Below are positions 12,801 to 22,790 of a DNA stretch of 64,000 nucleotides, piece by piece. The stretch spans positions 2,108,001 to 2,172,000 of the forward strand of contig OW051471.1 in NCBI GenBank assembly GCA_932521025.1. Direction: 5' to 3'. How positions within the stretch are numbered: the first letter of the stretch is position 1; every line of letters starts with the position of its first letter. Under the pieces are notes generated by a model. The model was not told the origin of the DNA. It saw only the letters and a program-made list of their open reading frames with translations, and did not search any database. The stretch comes from Oscheius onirici. Its lineage: Eukaryota > Nematoda > Chromadorea > Rhabditida > Rhabditidae. The translations under genes were made by a program, and so were the position numbers.

Positions 12801-13114
12801 CTGTTTGTAACCTATTTTCAGAAAGAGCCGCTGTATGAGGTCTTTTTAAAGGGACAGTCTCATTATGGTGGAAAATTGACCGAAATAAACCAAAAAGCCC
12901 TTTTTGGGCAAAAAACGTTATTTTCATTTATTTCCAATTTTAGCGTTTCACCACTCATTTTAGACGTAATTTTTGAAGCTAAACAACATCGAATAAACGC
13001 CGATAACTATGAAAGATGCGCTAATAAAAAACTCAAAAACGTACCTCTAACAACTAGAGCTAGCAGGATCGTAGAAATAAATGTTGTGGCTCGAAAGCCG
13101 TGGCCGACAGCCAT
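822..13114 (-). CDS. L1CAM-family neural cell-adhesion molecule (SAX-7/LAD-2 type), 5' seven coding exons; continues past left edge
   Basis: Exons on the minus strand are 13114..13045, 11871..11780, 11648..11560, 9921..9734, 7182..7080, 6340..6262 and 966..822. Each has a CAG or TAG acceptor and GTRNGT donor, and the phases join without a stop, giving 255 codons so far. The protein opens with a signal peptide (MAVGHGFRATTF followed by a hydrophobic run). Ig1 then has its first cysteine in IYCIAEGNPKPDYQW and its second in DEGVYQCEAYNSNGTAVS, the L1/neuroglian Ig1 signature. Ig2 runs from EVVQVELGEAYSRNCSAV to RLYTCTAENTELKEYKFG. Family members are single-pass axonal adhesion proteins with six Ig and several FNIII domains; those lie outside the window. 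Nematodes have two L1 genes, sax-7 and lad-2. I cannot decide which this is from two Ig domains. A separate gene lies in intron 4, and repeats fill introns 1, 3, 4 and 6. Confidence 0.9.
1060..1370. promoter_or_regulatory. GAGA/CT-rich, GC-elevated block in L1CAM-family intron 6, possible internal promoter
   Basis: It contains a GA run (1183..1198), CT runs (1236..1262 and 1336..1367), GGCAGGCAGTAGGGGGGCG and CGCCCACAAACA, just upstream (minus strand) of exon 7. Nematode L1 genes are known to make shorter isoforms from internal promoters; linking this block to one is inference. Confidence 0.3.
3188..3283. repeat. GGACCGG palindromic repeat block in L1CAM-family intron 6
   Basis: It opens GCATGTGCGCTGGACCGG and is built of GGACC and GGTCC repeats around GAATGACGGCGAGCGG. 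It resembles the subterminal parts of the TAGACATGTGCGC hAT-type elements. Confidence 0.7.
4939..5134 (-). mobile_element. tRNA-derived SINE, copy 2 (in L1CAM-family intron 6)
   Basis: Read on the minus strand it starts GGGCCCGGATAGTCAAGTGG, has a closer B box (AAGTTCAATCC) than copy 1, and ends GATCTCGGTCAGGTGAAC. No clear terminal duplication was found. Confidence 0.7.
7288..8470 (+). CDS. Small single-pass membrane protein, nested antisense in intron 4 of the L1CAM-family gene
   Basis: Three exons, 7288..7326, 8180..8318 and 8364..8470, join in phase to encode 94 residues. The first exon reads MYQVNIPRPQPLT. The second opens VFDWFTLIFIVIFGCSMMLI, which is one clear transmembrane helix at about residues 14 to 38, followed by YFTYMNEHGKSLLFKAIVEK. 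The tail is hydrophilic and Glu/Lys/Ser-rich, ending in ILASDFSTL. The short N-terminus and charged C-terminus suggest a small integral membrane protein, but I recognise no named family. The gene runs opposite to its host and lies wholly inside host intron 4 (7183..9733). A TTGCCCAG about 40 bases before the ATG could be a trans-splice acceptor, and AATAAA lies at 8645. Intron 2 is only 45 bases, a multiple of three with no stop, so retention would give a 109-residue form. Codon use is clearly coding-like in exon 2. Confidence 0.7.
8645..8650 (+). promoter_or_regulatory. Poly(A) signal AATAAA of the nested membrane-protein gene
   Basis: A canonical AATAAA lies 175 bases after the TGA at 8468..8470 on the same strand, and no other gene end is nearby. 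Confidence 0.5.
9210..9717 (+). mobile_element. CAAGGTTGG family repeat in L1CAM-family intron 4
   Basis: It has CAGCTCCAATGGGGCG, GGGGCAGTAGGACTGAGAC, CAGGTCCTACATTTTGAAAT and the end GTTCCCAACCTTG. The terminus lies 10 bases from the splice-donor hexamer of exon 4 (9728..9733). Confidence 0.65.
10519..10832. mobile_element. Foldback MITE in L1CAM-family intron 3
   Basis: GCGCGGGAACCCTCGGAATG and its inverse open arms of about 130 to 150 bases with few mismatches, containing GTGTAAAAGAACCCC near the loop. Flanks show no clear duplication. Confidence 0.8.
10986..11529 (+). mobile_element. CAAGGTTGG family repeat in L1CAM-family intron 3
   Basis: It opens TTTTAAATTGCTCCCAAGTC and ends GCGTTGCCAACCTTG, with a G-run and unrelated sequence in the middle. 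The terminus lies 24 bases from the exon 3 donor hexamer (11554..11559). Confidence 0.65.
12119..12533. mobile_element. GTCTGTTCA-family MITE in L1CAM-family intron 1
   Basis: GTCTGTTCAGAAAAAGAAC and TTCTTTCTGAACAGAC are inverted ends 415 bases apart. The left part (ATATTTCGCTTCGAGAAC) recurs at 50259. Confidence 0.65.
12850..12993. mobile_element. TTAA-type MITE fragment in L1CAM-family intron 1
   Basis: TTAA at 12846 is followed by AGGGACAGTCTCATTATGG and the family core (GTTTCACCACTCATTTTAGA). The right end is missing. Confidence 0.65.
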
Positions 13115-13140
13115 GGTCTTTCTGGTCCTCCTGCGTAAAG
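13115..13140 (-). promoter_or_regulatory. Probable trans-splice (or 5'UTR intron) acceptor of the L1CAM-family gene
   Basis: On the minus strand the sequence CTTTACGCAG ends 16 bases before the ATG at 13114. A pyrimidine-poor but correctly placed CAG this close to the start is typical of a nematode SL1 trans-splice site. A 5'UTR intron acceptor would look the same. The ATG was chosen because it begins a good signal peptide and the exon ends in phase with exon 2. Confidence 0.5.
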
Positions 13141-15600
13141 CTAACGGTCGATCTCTGGAAAGTGTTTTTTGGGAAGAAATTGGGAAAGGAGAAGAATCGA
13201 GAGAGAGAAAATTAATAAGCGAGGGAAAGAAGTGGAAAGATGCTTAGTAGCTGTAAAAAGTATTATTCTATGCTCTCCTTACATCAGTGCATTACAATAC
13301 AAAAATGGAGCCTATTTAGGTGAGTCGTGAAACAACAAGAAAAGCTACTTTTGCTGGCAAAAATGTTGATGAAAAGTAGGAAAAAACAATGATTCCTCTG
13401 AGTTTACCAGGTACAGTAGATGAGAAATATTGAGGTAAGAACAGGAACTAAGAATACGAGTTCGAAAAGAATCATATTTGGTCCTGAAAAAAAAAGTCGC
13501 AATATTGATGCTGCACAAATGAAGGTCGCAACATTTTCGCCGGAAACTGTTGTTGTTTATGCACAAAAAGAAACAAAGAAGGTTGTTTCTTGTATTTTTA
13601 TTTCTCCAAACAGTGTTAACCTGTGAACAGGTAAATTTTAGATCGTGATATTCTGTCATTCAAATACCCCGCCTATCCTGTCATACTGTTAGGCTCCCGC
13701 CACGATCCCCCCGATTCACTCCCTTTGGCGCCCATTTCTCTCTTGGTGATCATATTCTTGTCTCCCGGCTCTCTCGCGCCGGTCTCTTCGTGCACTGTTA
13801 TATTTGTGTTGCTCATAAAGCATGATTGGAAAAGAAGAAATGATTCGAAAACCTTGTCTCAAAAATCGTGCCAATTTTTCAAAAAGGGCTTCGACATTTT
13901 TTCTTTGGTCGAAAAATTGTAGAATTCCGAAAAAAAACGATTGAAAATCCGACCTAAATCCGACCATTGAATCAAGCTGATCGGAAGCGGATCGGGGCCA
14001 TAAATCTCCTGCTCGAATGACAGCATGAGAAAGGGGTAACTCAAAACTGGTTGCTTTTGATCCAAAAATGACTCATTCTAAAGGTTTCAAAACATCTAAA
14101 ATTCCCAATAACTGAAAAAATGTCGAAAGCATTGGGACTTCCCCAGAGTGGTAGTGGAGACAGAGGGTGGGCGGCGTCGCTCTCCCGGGGTGATTAATCA
14201 AAACAGACGCGACGAAATATCGCTCCGTGAACGAGAAGAAGAGAGAGAAACAATAATGAGACTGTATGGTTGTGTACTATATCAGAAGAGTTGTTTTGAC
14301 TGGAAAAGAGATTTTTTGAAAGGAAAACTTTGATTCCAACGAAATGTTTTTTTGCTAGGCATATAGTAAAGTAAAACATTCGACATTTCAGTAGAATGTC
14401 TGAAAAAATTGAGAAAGTGACATTTCGAGAAGAACAGAGAAAACTTGATTTCCTGTGCGTTTGGACCATCAACTGACAATCAGAAAGTGCCGGGAAAGTG
14501 GTCTCGCTTTGAAACAGTAAAATTGAACAGAACTTTGTTTACTGTTAGATGGAAGTTTGGAAAGAAACATGGATTCCAAGACTAATTACGGTGTGACTAA
14601 TGATGCTCCAACAATAAGAATGTTTCTATTATAAGTAAATGGAGAAACATTTGTAAATTCACGCAGTTTTTTCATTGTAAGAATTCAGAAAAATGTGATC
14701 AAGAAGCACGAAGAATCATCTAATTCAAATTCTTTTGGAACATATTGAGACTGTGAAACATTCAAAGTTTTAGTCGAGTGGCATTTTTGGATACCGAGTT
14801 CTTCTGGAAGCGGGTCTTTTGGCGCCTTGCTGTAGAAAATGTGGTTTTTGAAGGAAAAAAACTGATACTATCGAAACAAAACTTGGAACGTCTTCAATAT
14901 ATGCGTTCTGGGAGACATTTGTAGAAGATTTCGCCACGAATAGAACAGGATACAGGCAACTTGTGAACACCTAGGAAGGATAGCCAAACAGTGAAACATC
15001 CGTTCTGTTCTGTTATGACGAAACTTTTTTTTTCGCTAAATTGGCACTATGTATTGGCCAGAAAGAAGGCAAAATATTGAAACATTTTTTTTTTTGAATT
15101 TTGAACATTGAAAGATTTTGAATTCTTGCTCTCGATATTTCTTTTTTTTGCAACGTTCGCATTGCCTAAAAAACTAAAAACAGGCATACATCTATGAAGG
15201 TGAAGCAAAAAAAGGTTCAAAAGTCAGAGGTCATGGGGTTCTTTTGCATCCTTTTTTTGGAGTGGTACCACTACCGAAAATCGATTGCTTAGCGAACCGA
15301 GGCAGATGCTTCTGTAGGCTGCTGATTACCCGAACTATTGATATTTTCCTCAACGGACAAAAAGTTACTGAAACTTCAGAAAAAGCTCAACCATTACTGT
15401 TTGAATGAAGCAGAAAAAAATTGAATAGAATTAGTCACAACAGGGTTGTCTGAAGTTTTAGATCTATTTCCTAGTCGCAATTTTCTAGTTTTTTAGCCTC
15501 AGAAGCAGAACATTGCACTAACAAGTAACGAAGAACACTCCCAATCAGTAGAGTTTTTGAAGCAAAAATAAATAGCACAGCAGCTGACCTAATAAGAAAG

Positions 15601-15677
15601 AGTAGCCGGTCAGTTTGGCCGGTAAGCGATTAGCTATGCTCCCCTAGTGGTTAGGGGCCGTGTTTGAACAGGCTACT
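15601..15677 (+). other. 77-base cloverleaf-like foldable segment
   Basis: AGTAGCC and GGCTACT pair perfectly across 77 bases and enclose four small hairpins: GGTC/GGCC, an AGC/GCT arm, CCCCTA/TAGGGG, and a TGTT/AACA arm. The layout mimics a tRNA with a long variable arm, but the T arm is short and the B box is poor. Confidence 0.3.
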
Positions 15678-16640
15678 ATTTCTAGAGCATGAGCCCAAGA
15701 GGAAGGCAGTGAGGGATGTTTGCTGACCACAACGCTTTATTAGGAGAGAAAGGGAGGCAAGAGGAATGGGTTTTTGGCGGGACAGTTTGAGATTCTAGAT
15801 GAGAGTCACTTTATTTGAACACTATTGTTCTCTTTAGAGCGCCAGAAAAGAATAGAATTTTTGTGTTGGGATCTTTTGAAAATCGTACATGGTCATAAAA
15901 TGCATGCTAGCGTCGTAAAGTACTCTGTCGAGTAATACAAAAACGTTGAAATATTTTTCCCGCCTAGAAGTTTTCAAGGATTCAATATTCGAATAGGAAT
16001 TTGTTTACAACGTGTCCCATGTCAACAACATTACAATAAACAAAGGCACTAGCAAAACAAAAAAAATATTCAGTCGATTTTGTGACACTGGTACTGTTTC
16101 AACTGACTTGGACCAGTAAAAGTTCTAGGAAAGATATTGGTAAAATCCCTTGGCGGATCGTTCAGAAGGGATTTGGATACCTGATGAACTGGAAAACAAA
16201 GTGTTTGTGGCAGCTTGACAGAAAGCAGTCTAAACAGCTTCCTGATTTCTGTAGATTTTCTCGTTTATACAGAGGCAATCACAGGAAGAACATAACCAGA
16301 GCAGATGGTCGAACTATGTATCAAGTTTGAAACAGTCAAAGTTATCGATTTCTTCTTGTTTTTTTATATCTTGCAGGTCAGTTTCAGCGACCTTTTGAAG
16401 TAAACTGTTGGTTTTCTACAACTATGGAGAGCTATTATTATCTGCAAAACATTTTGCCAGTACTTCAGAGTATCGCGAAACATTTCGAAAAGAAATACTG
16501 GAACTCTGAAATTATTTACAGGAGTTTTGGTGGCGTTCAGTAAGGAAAAATGCATAAAAATTGCGTAACAAGGGCCAGGAGGATGTTCCAGCCGCGCGAG
16601 CGAGCAGATTCGGAAACACAAACAACCATGAATCAGGATC

Positions 16641-16760
16641 ATGGGAACGTGCCGAACGTTCTATTTTTTCCTCGCTCTCCTCGCGACACGAACGGGGATG
16701 AGTAAGGAGGCTGTGAGAGCGGTGCGAGAGGAGAGACAGAATGAGACGCCTAGAAGATGA
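16641..16760 (+). CDS. Possible 39-residue secreted or membrane peptide
   Basis: The frame reads MGTCRTFYFFLALLATRTGM followed by a charged tail ending in ETPRR. The N-terminus resembles a signal peptide. It lies in a GC-richer block (16560..16760). There is no other support, and short frames like this are common by chance. Confidence 0.15.
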   Translation: MGTCRTFYFFLALLATRTGMSKEAVRAVREERQNETPRR

Positions 16761-17223
16761 ACAGTACAGAAACTGCGGAAGAAAGCATGGGAGAAATTGA
16801 TGTGAGAATGATTTGCGGTGTTACCTTGGAACTATAGTATGGTAGCGAAGCACAAAAATATATAGGCGATGTGCACAGTTATGCTAAAAAGTTTCTCTCT
16901 CTCCGGCAGACGTAGTGAAAATTTAATTTTTTTTGAAACTATGTAGCTTTATTGAAACAAAAAGTTAGCTAGCAGACAAATTCATTTTGGTGCAGTTTTA
17001 TCGTAAGGGCGTTTGAGAAGCACGGACTTGGAAGAGATTAGAGAGAAGAGATTAGAACAGATCAAGGTGAAAACTTTCAAATTGACTAGACGACAGATTT
17101 TCAAGGTTAGGCATCTAAAAACGAAAGAATTCAATAAAAAACGAGTTTTTTTGGCTTTTCAGAGCAACCTTCCAGACTAGCAGAAAGCTTGAAAATAACG
17201 ATTTTGGCTCAAAAAGTATCGTA

Positions 17224-17393
17224 TGTTCAAAATGTAGAGAGCATAATTGGCCCGCGCTTTCTTCATAGAACTATTTTCAAATCAAGTTGGCGGGAATCTA
17301 GCTGCGTGGAATGATACATCATATAAATGTTGGATACTCAGCCAACCAAAAAGCGCGGGCCAATTCAAATTATGCTCCCTGCATTTTGAACAG
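17224..17393. mobile_element. Short foldback MITE
   Basis: TGTTCAAAATGTAGAGAGCA and its near-complement are followed on both sides by AATTGGCCCGCGCTTT, around a core of about 70 bases. Confidence 0.7.
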
Positions 17394-19361
17394 ACTATAG
17401 CTCAAAAGTATGAATATTCTGCGCCTTCTTTTTGAATAGTCTTTCCACAATTTTTCCCAAAAAATTTCGCGCATGGATCATAGTTTGGATTTCGAATCCT
17501 TTGAAACTACACCAAATTAGTGAAACCAGAAGAACGCATTTTTTTACTACAAGGAAGTGATTCTGTTTCAATTCTACTACACAGTTCCTTGAAAACGTTT
17601 ACCTTTTCGCAATACACTAACTTTTTGATAAAACAATTTCTAAGTCTAAAGTGCAGGGCGTAGAGGTGTGATCCGAAAATCAAAATTCTAAAAGATACGC
17701 CCTCTGAGATAGACTTAGTTATACCTCTATCCAAAATTTCAGAAAAAAATTCGCAAAAATGAGCCCGCAAATCGCGTACAATCGCGGACGGCGGACGCCG
17801 GACGCGGGACATTTTGGAAACCCGGTTTTTTGCCTAACTTTTTATTGACTTCCTCTATAATTTTTGAAGGCTCAAACTATGAGGTATACTATGATCAGCT
17901 ATAACTACTCGGAAGGATCCAGTAGGTGTAAAAAAATGACTTGGAGACAAAAAAAATTACAGTTTGAGAGTGTCTCTCTCAATAGTTAGAACTCAGAATC
18001 TAATAGCTCAAACAGGGTCAGAAATGACGGGAGGACGTCGGAAATGGGCTCGTCTACATCTCATTTCCCGGCACCCCTGTTGCCTAATGGAACCACCCAA
18101 AAGGGTGCTGAATTTCAAGAGCGTCGAGACAAGATTTTGGAGTAGTGAGTGGAATGAAATTAGTGAAAGAAGAGAATGGAGGGGAAAATTTTTCCGCTCA
18201 CAGGGACAGAATTTGCACAGCTGTCCGTGTACACGTGTGAGTGAAGAGAAGAGGCGGAGGAGAGAAAGTATCGAGACTTGGGAATGGCAAAAAAAAGTCG
18301 TGGAAAATCGGACTTTATGGAGGGAGTCCGAAAAATCTTCTCTCAGCTCTTGCGCGGGACATGTCCTTGCACCTGCTGTCTCCAGCTGGCCTGCTGAGCA
18401 ATAAAAAGAGACAAACTGTAGCCCCGAAGACGACTAATCTGCCTCTCCCAAGAAAAATTTATTCCCCTCACGAAAATTTGGAATTTTTAGCCAGGATATG
18501 AATGAGTTGAATGAGTACTAGTTGTTCCTTAGGAAAGAGAGAGGATGAGGAGGTTTCATTTACAATTCAAAAGATGGGGAAAGAACTGGACATGGGGCTG
18601 AAAACTAGAAGAGTTGGATTGATCTATCGTTGAGGCCTAGTCGACCGTGAGATTGTAGTTGACAAGAGAGAGCACAAAAGCTATAATTGCAGGGGTCGGT
18701 GGCACAGAGAGAAGGGAGGGATTGACAGGTCAGTAACATTTTTTTTGTTGTTGTTGGAAAGATTTGGAAGAAGAGTAGATAAAAAAGAATGATTGAAACG
18801 GTATTTATGAATCTAGTGAAACAAATATATGAGATTTATGAAAAAGCAAAGGGTCTACTTTTTATCATCATGATGCACTCTCGTAATTAATAAAACGAAT
18901 AGCTGCAGTGGATTGAAGCAGAAAACGAACTTTTCAGAAAAGTTGGAGCTTAGAGTTGACCGAGTTTTTTTGTATAGAAACAATGTTATGTAACAAAACA
19001 ACCTGTTCGAAAGAGTAGCATTTTCCGCCAGGTCTGACCAGGTTTGCCATACCAGCACAAAAAGAATAGAGGAAATTGTCTGGATAGTATGTTTTTTGCG
19101 GACCAAATGTCGAGATCTATCAAAAGGAGTGAAAAGTCGCAGTACTAATTATTGGACTGAAGTTGTTTTTTTTTAACCCAGATTGGCATTTCTTCACAGA
19201 GTGGATCCAACAGGAAAAGGAGAATGGGCCGGTATTTATGAATCGAATGGAACCAGAAAAAATCGTTGCAGGAAGCAACTTCTATATTTGAATTCGAAAA
19301 ACAGCCACATCGCTAATACAAGTAATGGAGGCAGTTCTAGTTGATGAGACACAAAAAAGTA
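17394..19361. other. No confident gene; GC-richer block at 17960..18430
   Basis: The block carries a long open frame of 146 codons but with no initiating ATG near its start, no recognisable domain, and open frames on more than one phase. GGACGGCGGACGCCGGACGC at about 17789 is a local palindromic motif. Confidence 0.4.
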
Positions 19362-19704
19362 GGTACTTTGGTAATACACGGAATACTTTTGCCAAAAACT
19401 ATTATTCACTGTTTGAAGCAATTGAGCTAATGCAATTACGGTGCAAAATTGTATTATTCAAACAGCCATCGAACAGTATTCTGGACGGTACAACCATTTA
19501 TTCTGATTGTTGGGTAAGCTACCAGACGAGTTAGAAAGAAAAAGAAGGCTTCGACCACTTCAAGGTCAACCACAAATACAACAGAATATTGTCCTCGATG
19601 GCTTTTAGAATAATAAAAGTTTGTACCTAAATTGCATTTGCTCAATTGCTTCAAACAATAAACAATGTTTTTGGCAAAGGTATTCCGTGTATTACCAAAG
19701 TACC
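19362..19704. mobile_element. Foldback MITE
   Basis: GGTACTTTGGTAATACACGG and its complement border arms of about 130 bases (TTTTGCCAAAAACTATTATT, CGAACAGTATTCTGGACG). Both strands therefore encode similar short open frames, which are not genes. Confidence 0.75.
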
Positions 19705-19903
19705 AAAAAGTCACCAATACCGAAAATTTTTGGATAATCGGTGAGCAAGGCTTTTTCTCACCGGAAAAAATATTTTCAGTACTACCCATATAGTCGATTC
19801 CACAAAATAGTGTATAATTCAAACCGACCCCCCCCCCCGAAATTCGCGGGGATTTGAGCGCTCAAAAATATACCTCATTTTTCCAGCTTAGCTATTTTTA
19901 TAG

Positions 19904-20122
19904 GGGCCCGGATAGTCAAGTGGATAGGATCACAGTCTATGAATAAAGCGATCGCATGTCCAATCCTGGGTGGTAGTACACGAAGGTAGTCTACCCTGGC
20001 ATCTCTCGCCAGCCTAGTCTGCGGATCCCGTAGCTTGAGCAACCCTGATCATTCAACGCGCTCATCATCACTCCAAGACCCCTCTACTCTTTGGATGTGA
20101 TCTCGGTCAGGTGAGCTACCTT
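19904..20122 (+). mobile_element. tRNA-derived SINE, copy 1
   Basis: It begins GGGCCCGGATAGTCAAGTGG, with a good pol III A box (TAGTCAAGTGG), followed about 40 bases later by a B box (TGTCCAATCC). A non-tRNA body follows, with CTTGAGCAACCCTGATC and ending GATCTCGGTCAGGTGAG. The second copy at 4939 shares the full length, so head and body move as one unit. Confidence 0.7.
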
Positions 20123-20693
20123 GAATACCGAATAAACAGTTTTAAGTTTTTTAGCTAATTTTTATGTAGCCGATAATAATTTGAATAGTTGCTTTCTTCG
20201 CGTAGTAAAGTGTACATTCTACTATTCTTGAACAAAAAGCGAGCAAAAATCGGTCAAGAAACGATGAATGCGAAACTAACAATTTCCCAATTGAATCTTC
20301 TGCGTTCAAAATCCCGCGAAATTCTTGTCAAGCCAGATTGAATTATGAATCATTTTTTTGGAATCGACTATACCATGAGATGTGTTGAGCAAATCCCGTA
20401 AGCAGAGTGCGAGTACAAGCATGTGGCGGAACAAAAAGAACAGTTTCATGTAGGTAAAACCTAGTGCTTCTTGCTCTTTCTTTGAACAACCATAAATCGA
20501 GTTTATACTATTAGGGCGCGTCAAAATTCTGTAATTTGTTCTACAGCTACCCTTCACACTGATCGGATCGGTCCGGGATTGTTCCCGGGGGTAATCGACC
20601 ACGAAAAAAAAATATTGAGAGCTTTTGGGACAGTTTGGATTTTGGGATCAAGGGTTACGGTAGCTTTAAAAATAGGCCAAAAAACGTATTTTC

Positions 20694-20915
20694 GCGGGTT
20701 CGAGTCCGCCGAGAGGAAATCTTTTTGTTTTTTAACTGTAGCATTTTACCGGTCTAAATATCACCCCTGTAAAAAAAATTAAAAAAAGGCCTAAAAACGT
20801 ATTTTTTATAACTTTTTGAGGTTAGGAGATACAAAAAAATGGTCAACTACAAAAAACTCAGCTCATCGAGACGCAGCTAATGTTTTACAGGGGTGATTCT
20901 TTTTGTCTTACTAGT
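20694..20915. mobile_element. Relic of the tRNA-bearing foldback element
   Basis: It holds GGGTTCGAGTCCGCCGAGAG and the tail CTTTTTGTTTTTTAACTGTA, then inverted CACCCCTGTAAAA (20764) and TTTTACAGGGGTG (20885). The A-box half and the outer arms are gone. Confidence 0.5.
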
Positions 20916-21776
20916 ATTTGGTCTGAAACAGTAAAAACACGAGGATTTCAGAGAAAAGAATTGCGGTAAGTTTTAAAAAAGCGGTAAAAAGGGAAAACTG
21001 AAACGTGGATAGTTAGTGTAAGCCAAAGGACAAAAAAAATGTTGAAAAAAATAATACAAAAGGACTTGGAAATTGAGGATCGAAGGATCGCAAAAGCGGA
21101 AGTTAGATTCTCTGAAGATAGGAGTAAAAGCGGCGAAACAAAAAATGGAGAAAAGTTGATCAGAACTCACGACCGTGGTAATCTTTCCAGTAAAATGAAG
21201 TTTTTTGTGAGGATATAGAGTTTGAAGTACGAAGAAACCTGAAAAAGAGCCATTACGAAAAGAGAGAAGGATCAAAAGAAGAAGAGACAAGAGAACAGTA
21301 AGAGATGGAGATGTCTGATATAAATAATGGAGACGGGCCACTTTTTGTCTGGAGATCAGTATTCATGGTGAAGGAAATGAAGAAGTGAGAGGATTTCAGA
21401 ACTCTTTGACAACAAAAATACATGGTACATAAAAAAGTGAAATTACTTTTTGGCTAACAAAAAAGACCGGAGGGACCAATGGTGAACAATGAAAGAATAT
21501 AACCAGAAGAATATAACCCTTGGTGAAACAAAATGTTTTCGAACATTCCGTCAAGTTTCCAGAGGTCCCGACAATCGATTTTTGATTTTTGCAGTTGGAA
21601 GCAGTACAAGAAACTTGTCGATTATAACTAGGTAGTGGAAAATAGAAAAGTTTTGGTGCAGAAGTTGGTAGTTCTATCCAATGTATAGAACAAAACTATG
21701 AACTGGAACTGATACATTTACTTTCTATTCTCCGGAAGCTAACAATTTTAGGGATTTTGACTAAGGAATCCGGTCG

Positions 21777-22066
21777 TAGACATGGCTGACGGGCCGGGCC
21801 GGGCTTGAGCCTGAAAATTGAGGCCCGGCCCGGGCCTGAAAAGCCGCGGGGAAATTTTGGAAAAAAGGGGTGTTTTTTGACCAAAATCTGCATTTTTTCG
21901 TCATTTTTAGTAAAAAAAAGTTCAACAAAATATAACAATATTATTATTCATTGATTTAGTTCTAGAATGCGCTATAATATGACCATCTTCATTTTTGGTC
22001 ATTTTTGGTCCGATCCTGGTCCGACGGCCAAGTCTGAGGACCGGGCCCGGGCCGGAGCCATGTCTA
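21777..22066. mobile_element. hAT-type MITE, CCGGGCCCGG family, copy 1
   Basis: The termini TAGACATGG and CCATGTCTA are inverted, and the 8-base flanks TCCGGTCG and TCCAGTCG differ by one base, as expected for a hAT target duplication. Subterminal GGCCCGGCCCGGGCC repeats flank an AT-rich core. Confidence 0.8.
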
Positions 22067-22421
22067 TCCAGTCGTATATTTGTTAGCCAAGGTAGCTTCT
22101 TTTGGAAACGATAAAGCTGAATTTTATCATGGAAATAGCTAGTAACTAAAACATTTACGCCCAGCATTCAGTCTTCTGTACAATGTGAAACAATTTTGGT
22201 CGAGAGAAATAAATGGAAGAATGTGGTAGCTGAACATTGTTGGGGTAGTGAAAATGACCAAAAATGACAAGGCTTCAAAAATTTCTGGAAAATGTTTTTC
22301 CAGACTTATTTACCCGTGTATTCAAACAGCTTCTGATATGTCAATAAAACCAAAACTTGGACGTCGATTCTGTTATAAGTGCTTCGAAAAACAATAAAGG
22401 TGCTAAAAAGTGCAAGTTACC

Positions 22422-22790
22422 TCGAGTCGCCGTCTTCACCCAGACAACCCGGGTTCGACTCCTCTCCTCGACAAATATTTTTGCTAAATTATTTTGAGTA
22501 GGAAATAGAGTCAGGCTAACCGGTAGGGGATTAAGAAGGGACCGGTTGATCTATGTTAGTTCAGATAGAGAAAGAGAGCGAGATCCGATAGCCGGAAAAG
22601 GCATCATTAAGGATCGGTTGACTGGGGAAAGGATCAGAAGAAATCGGTTGACTGGGGAAAGGATCAGAAGAAATCGGTTTACTGGGGAAAGGATCAGAAG
22701 AAATCGGTTGACTGGGGAAAGGATCAGAAGTAAAGAAGAAAACACATGTAGAAAAGCCGCCGTAAGGCGGCGAAGCCGGCTGGTCTGACT
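22422..22790 (+). mobile_element. Helitron-like repeat, 5'-truncated copy
   Basis: It shares the GTCGCCGTCTTCACCC tRNA-like segment, GGGTTCGACTCC, and the GTCAGGCTAACCGGTAGG motif with the copy at 29619. It contains the expanded 30-base tandem array and ends at a GCCGCCGTAAGGCGGC hairpin, the sort of hairpin Helitrons carry near their 3' end. Confidence 0.55.
22614..22730 (+). repeat. 30-base minisatellite, about four copies, inside the Helitron-like repeat
   Basis: The unit TCGGTTGACTGGGGAAAGG plus GATCAGAAGAA recurs at 22614, 22644, 22674 and 22704 with one substitution. Because 30 is a multiple of three it makes a 10-residue repeat in all open frames (LTGERIRRNR on the plus strand), which mimics a coding repeat. 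Confidence 0.9.

Larger units (their letters stand above)
13141..17223. other. Upstream flank of the L1CAM-family gene, no confident gene
   Basis: GC-elevated, CT/GA-rich patches at 13670..13800 and 14140..14240 may include promoter sequence for the gene starting at 13114. The rest is AT-rich. The cloverleaf-like segment (15601) and the 39-codon frame (16641) lie here. Confidence 0.4.

Noticed and set aside
12747-13247. A 166-codon plus-strand open frame
   Set aside because: It has no ATG at its start, crosses a MITE, and is antisense to the signal-peptide exon of the L1CAM-family gene.
17964-18404. A 146-codon plus-strand open frame in a GC-richer block
   Set aside because: It starts at a non-ATG codon, shows no domain or splice logic, and other frames in the block are also open.
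19325-19822. Similar proteins encoded on opposite strands (YFGNTRNTFAKN)
   Set aside because: The two frames are the inverted arms of one foldback MITE.
20973-21341. A 122-codon hydrophobic minus-strand frame
   Set aside because: It begins at GTG rather than ATG, and poly-Leu/Phe content follows from purine-rich DNA on the other strand.
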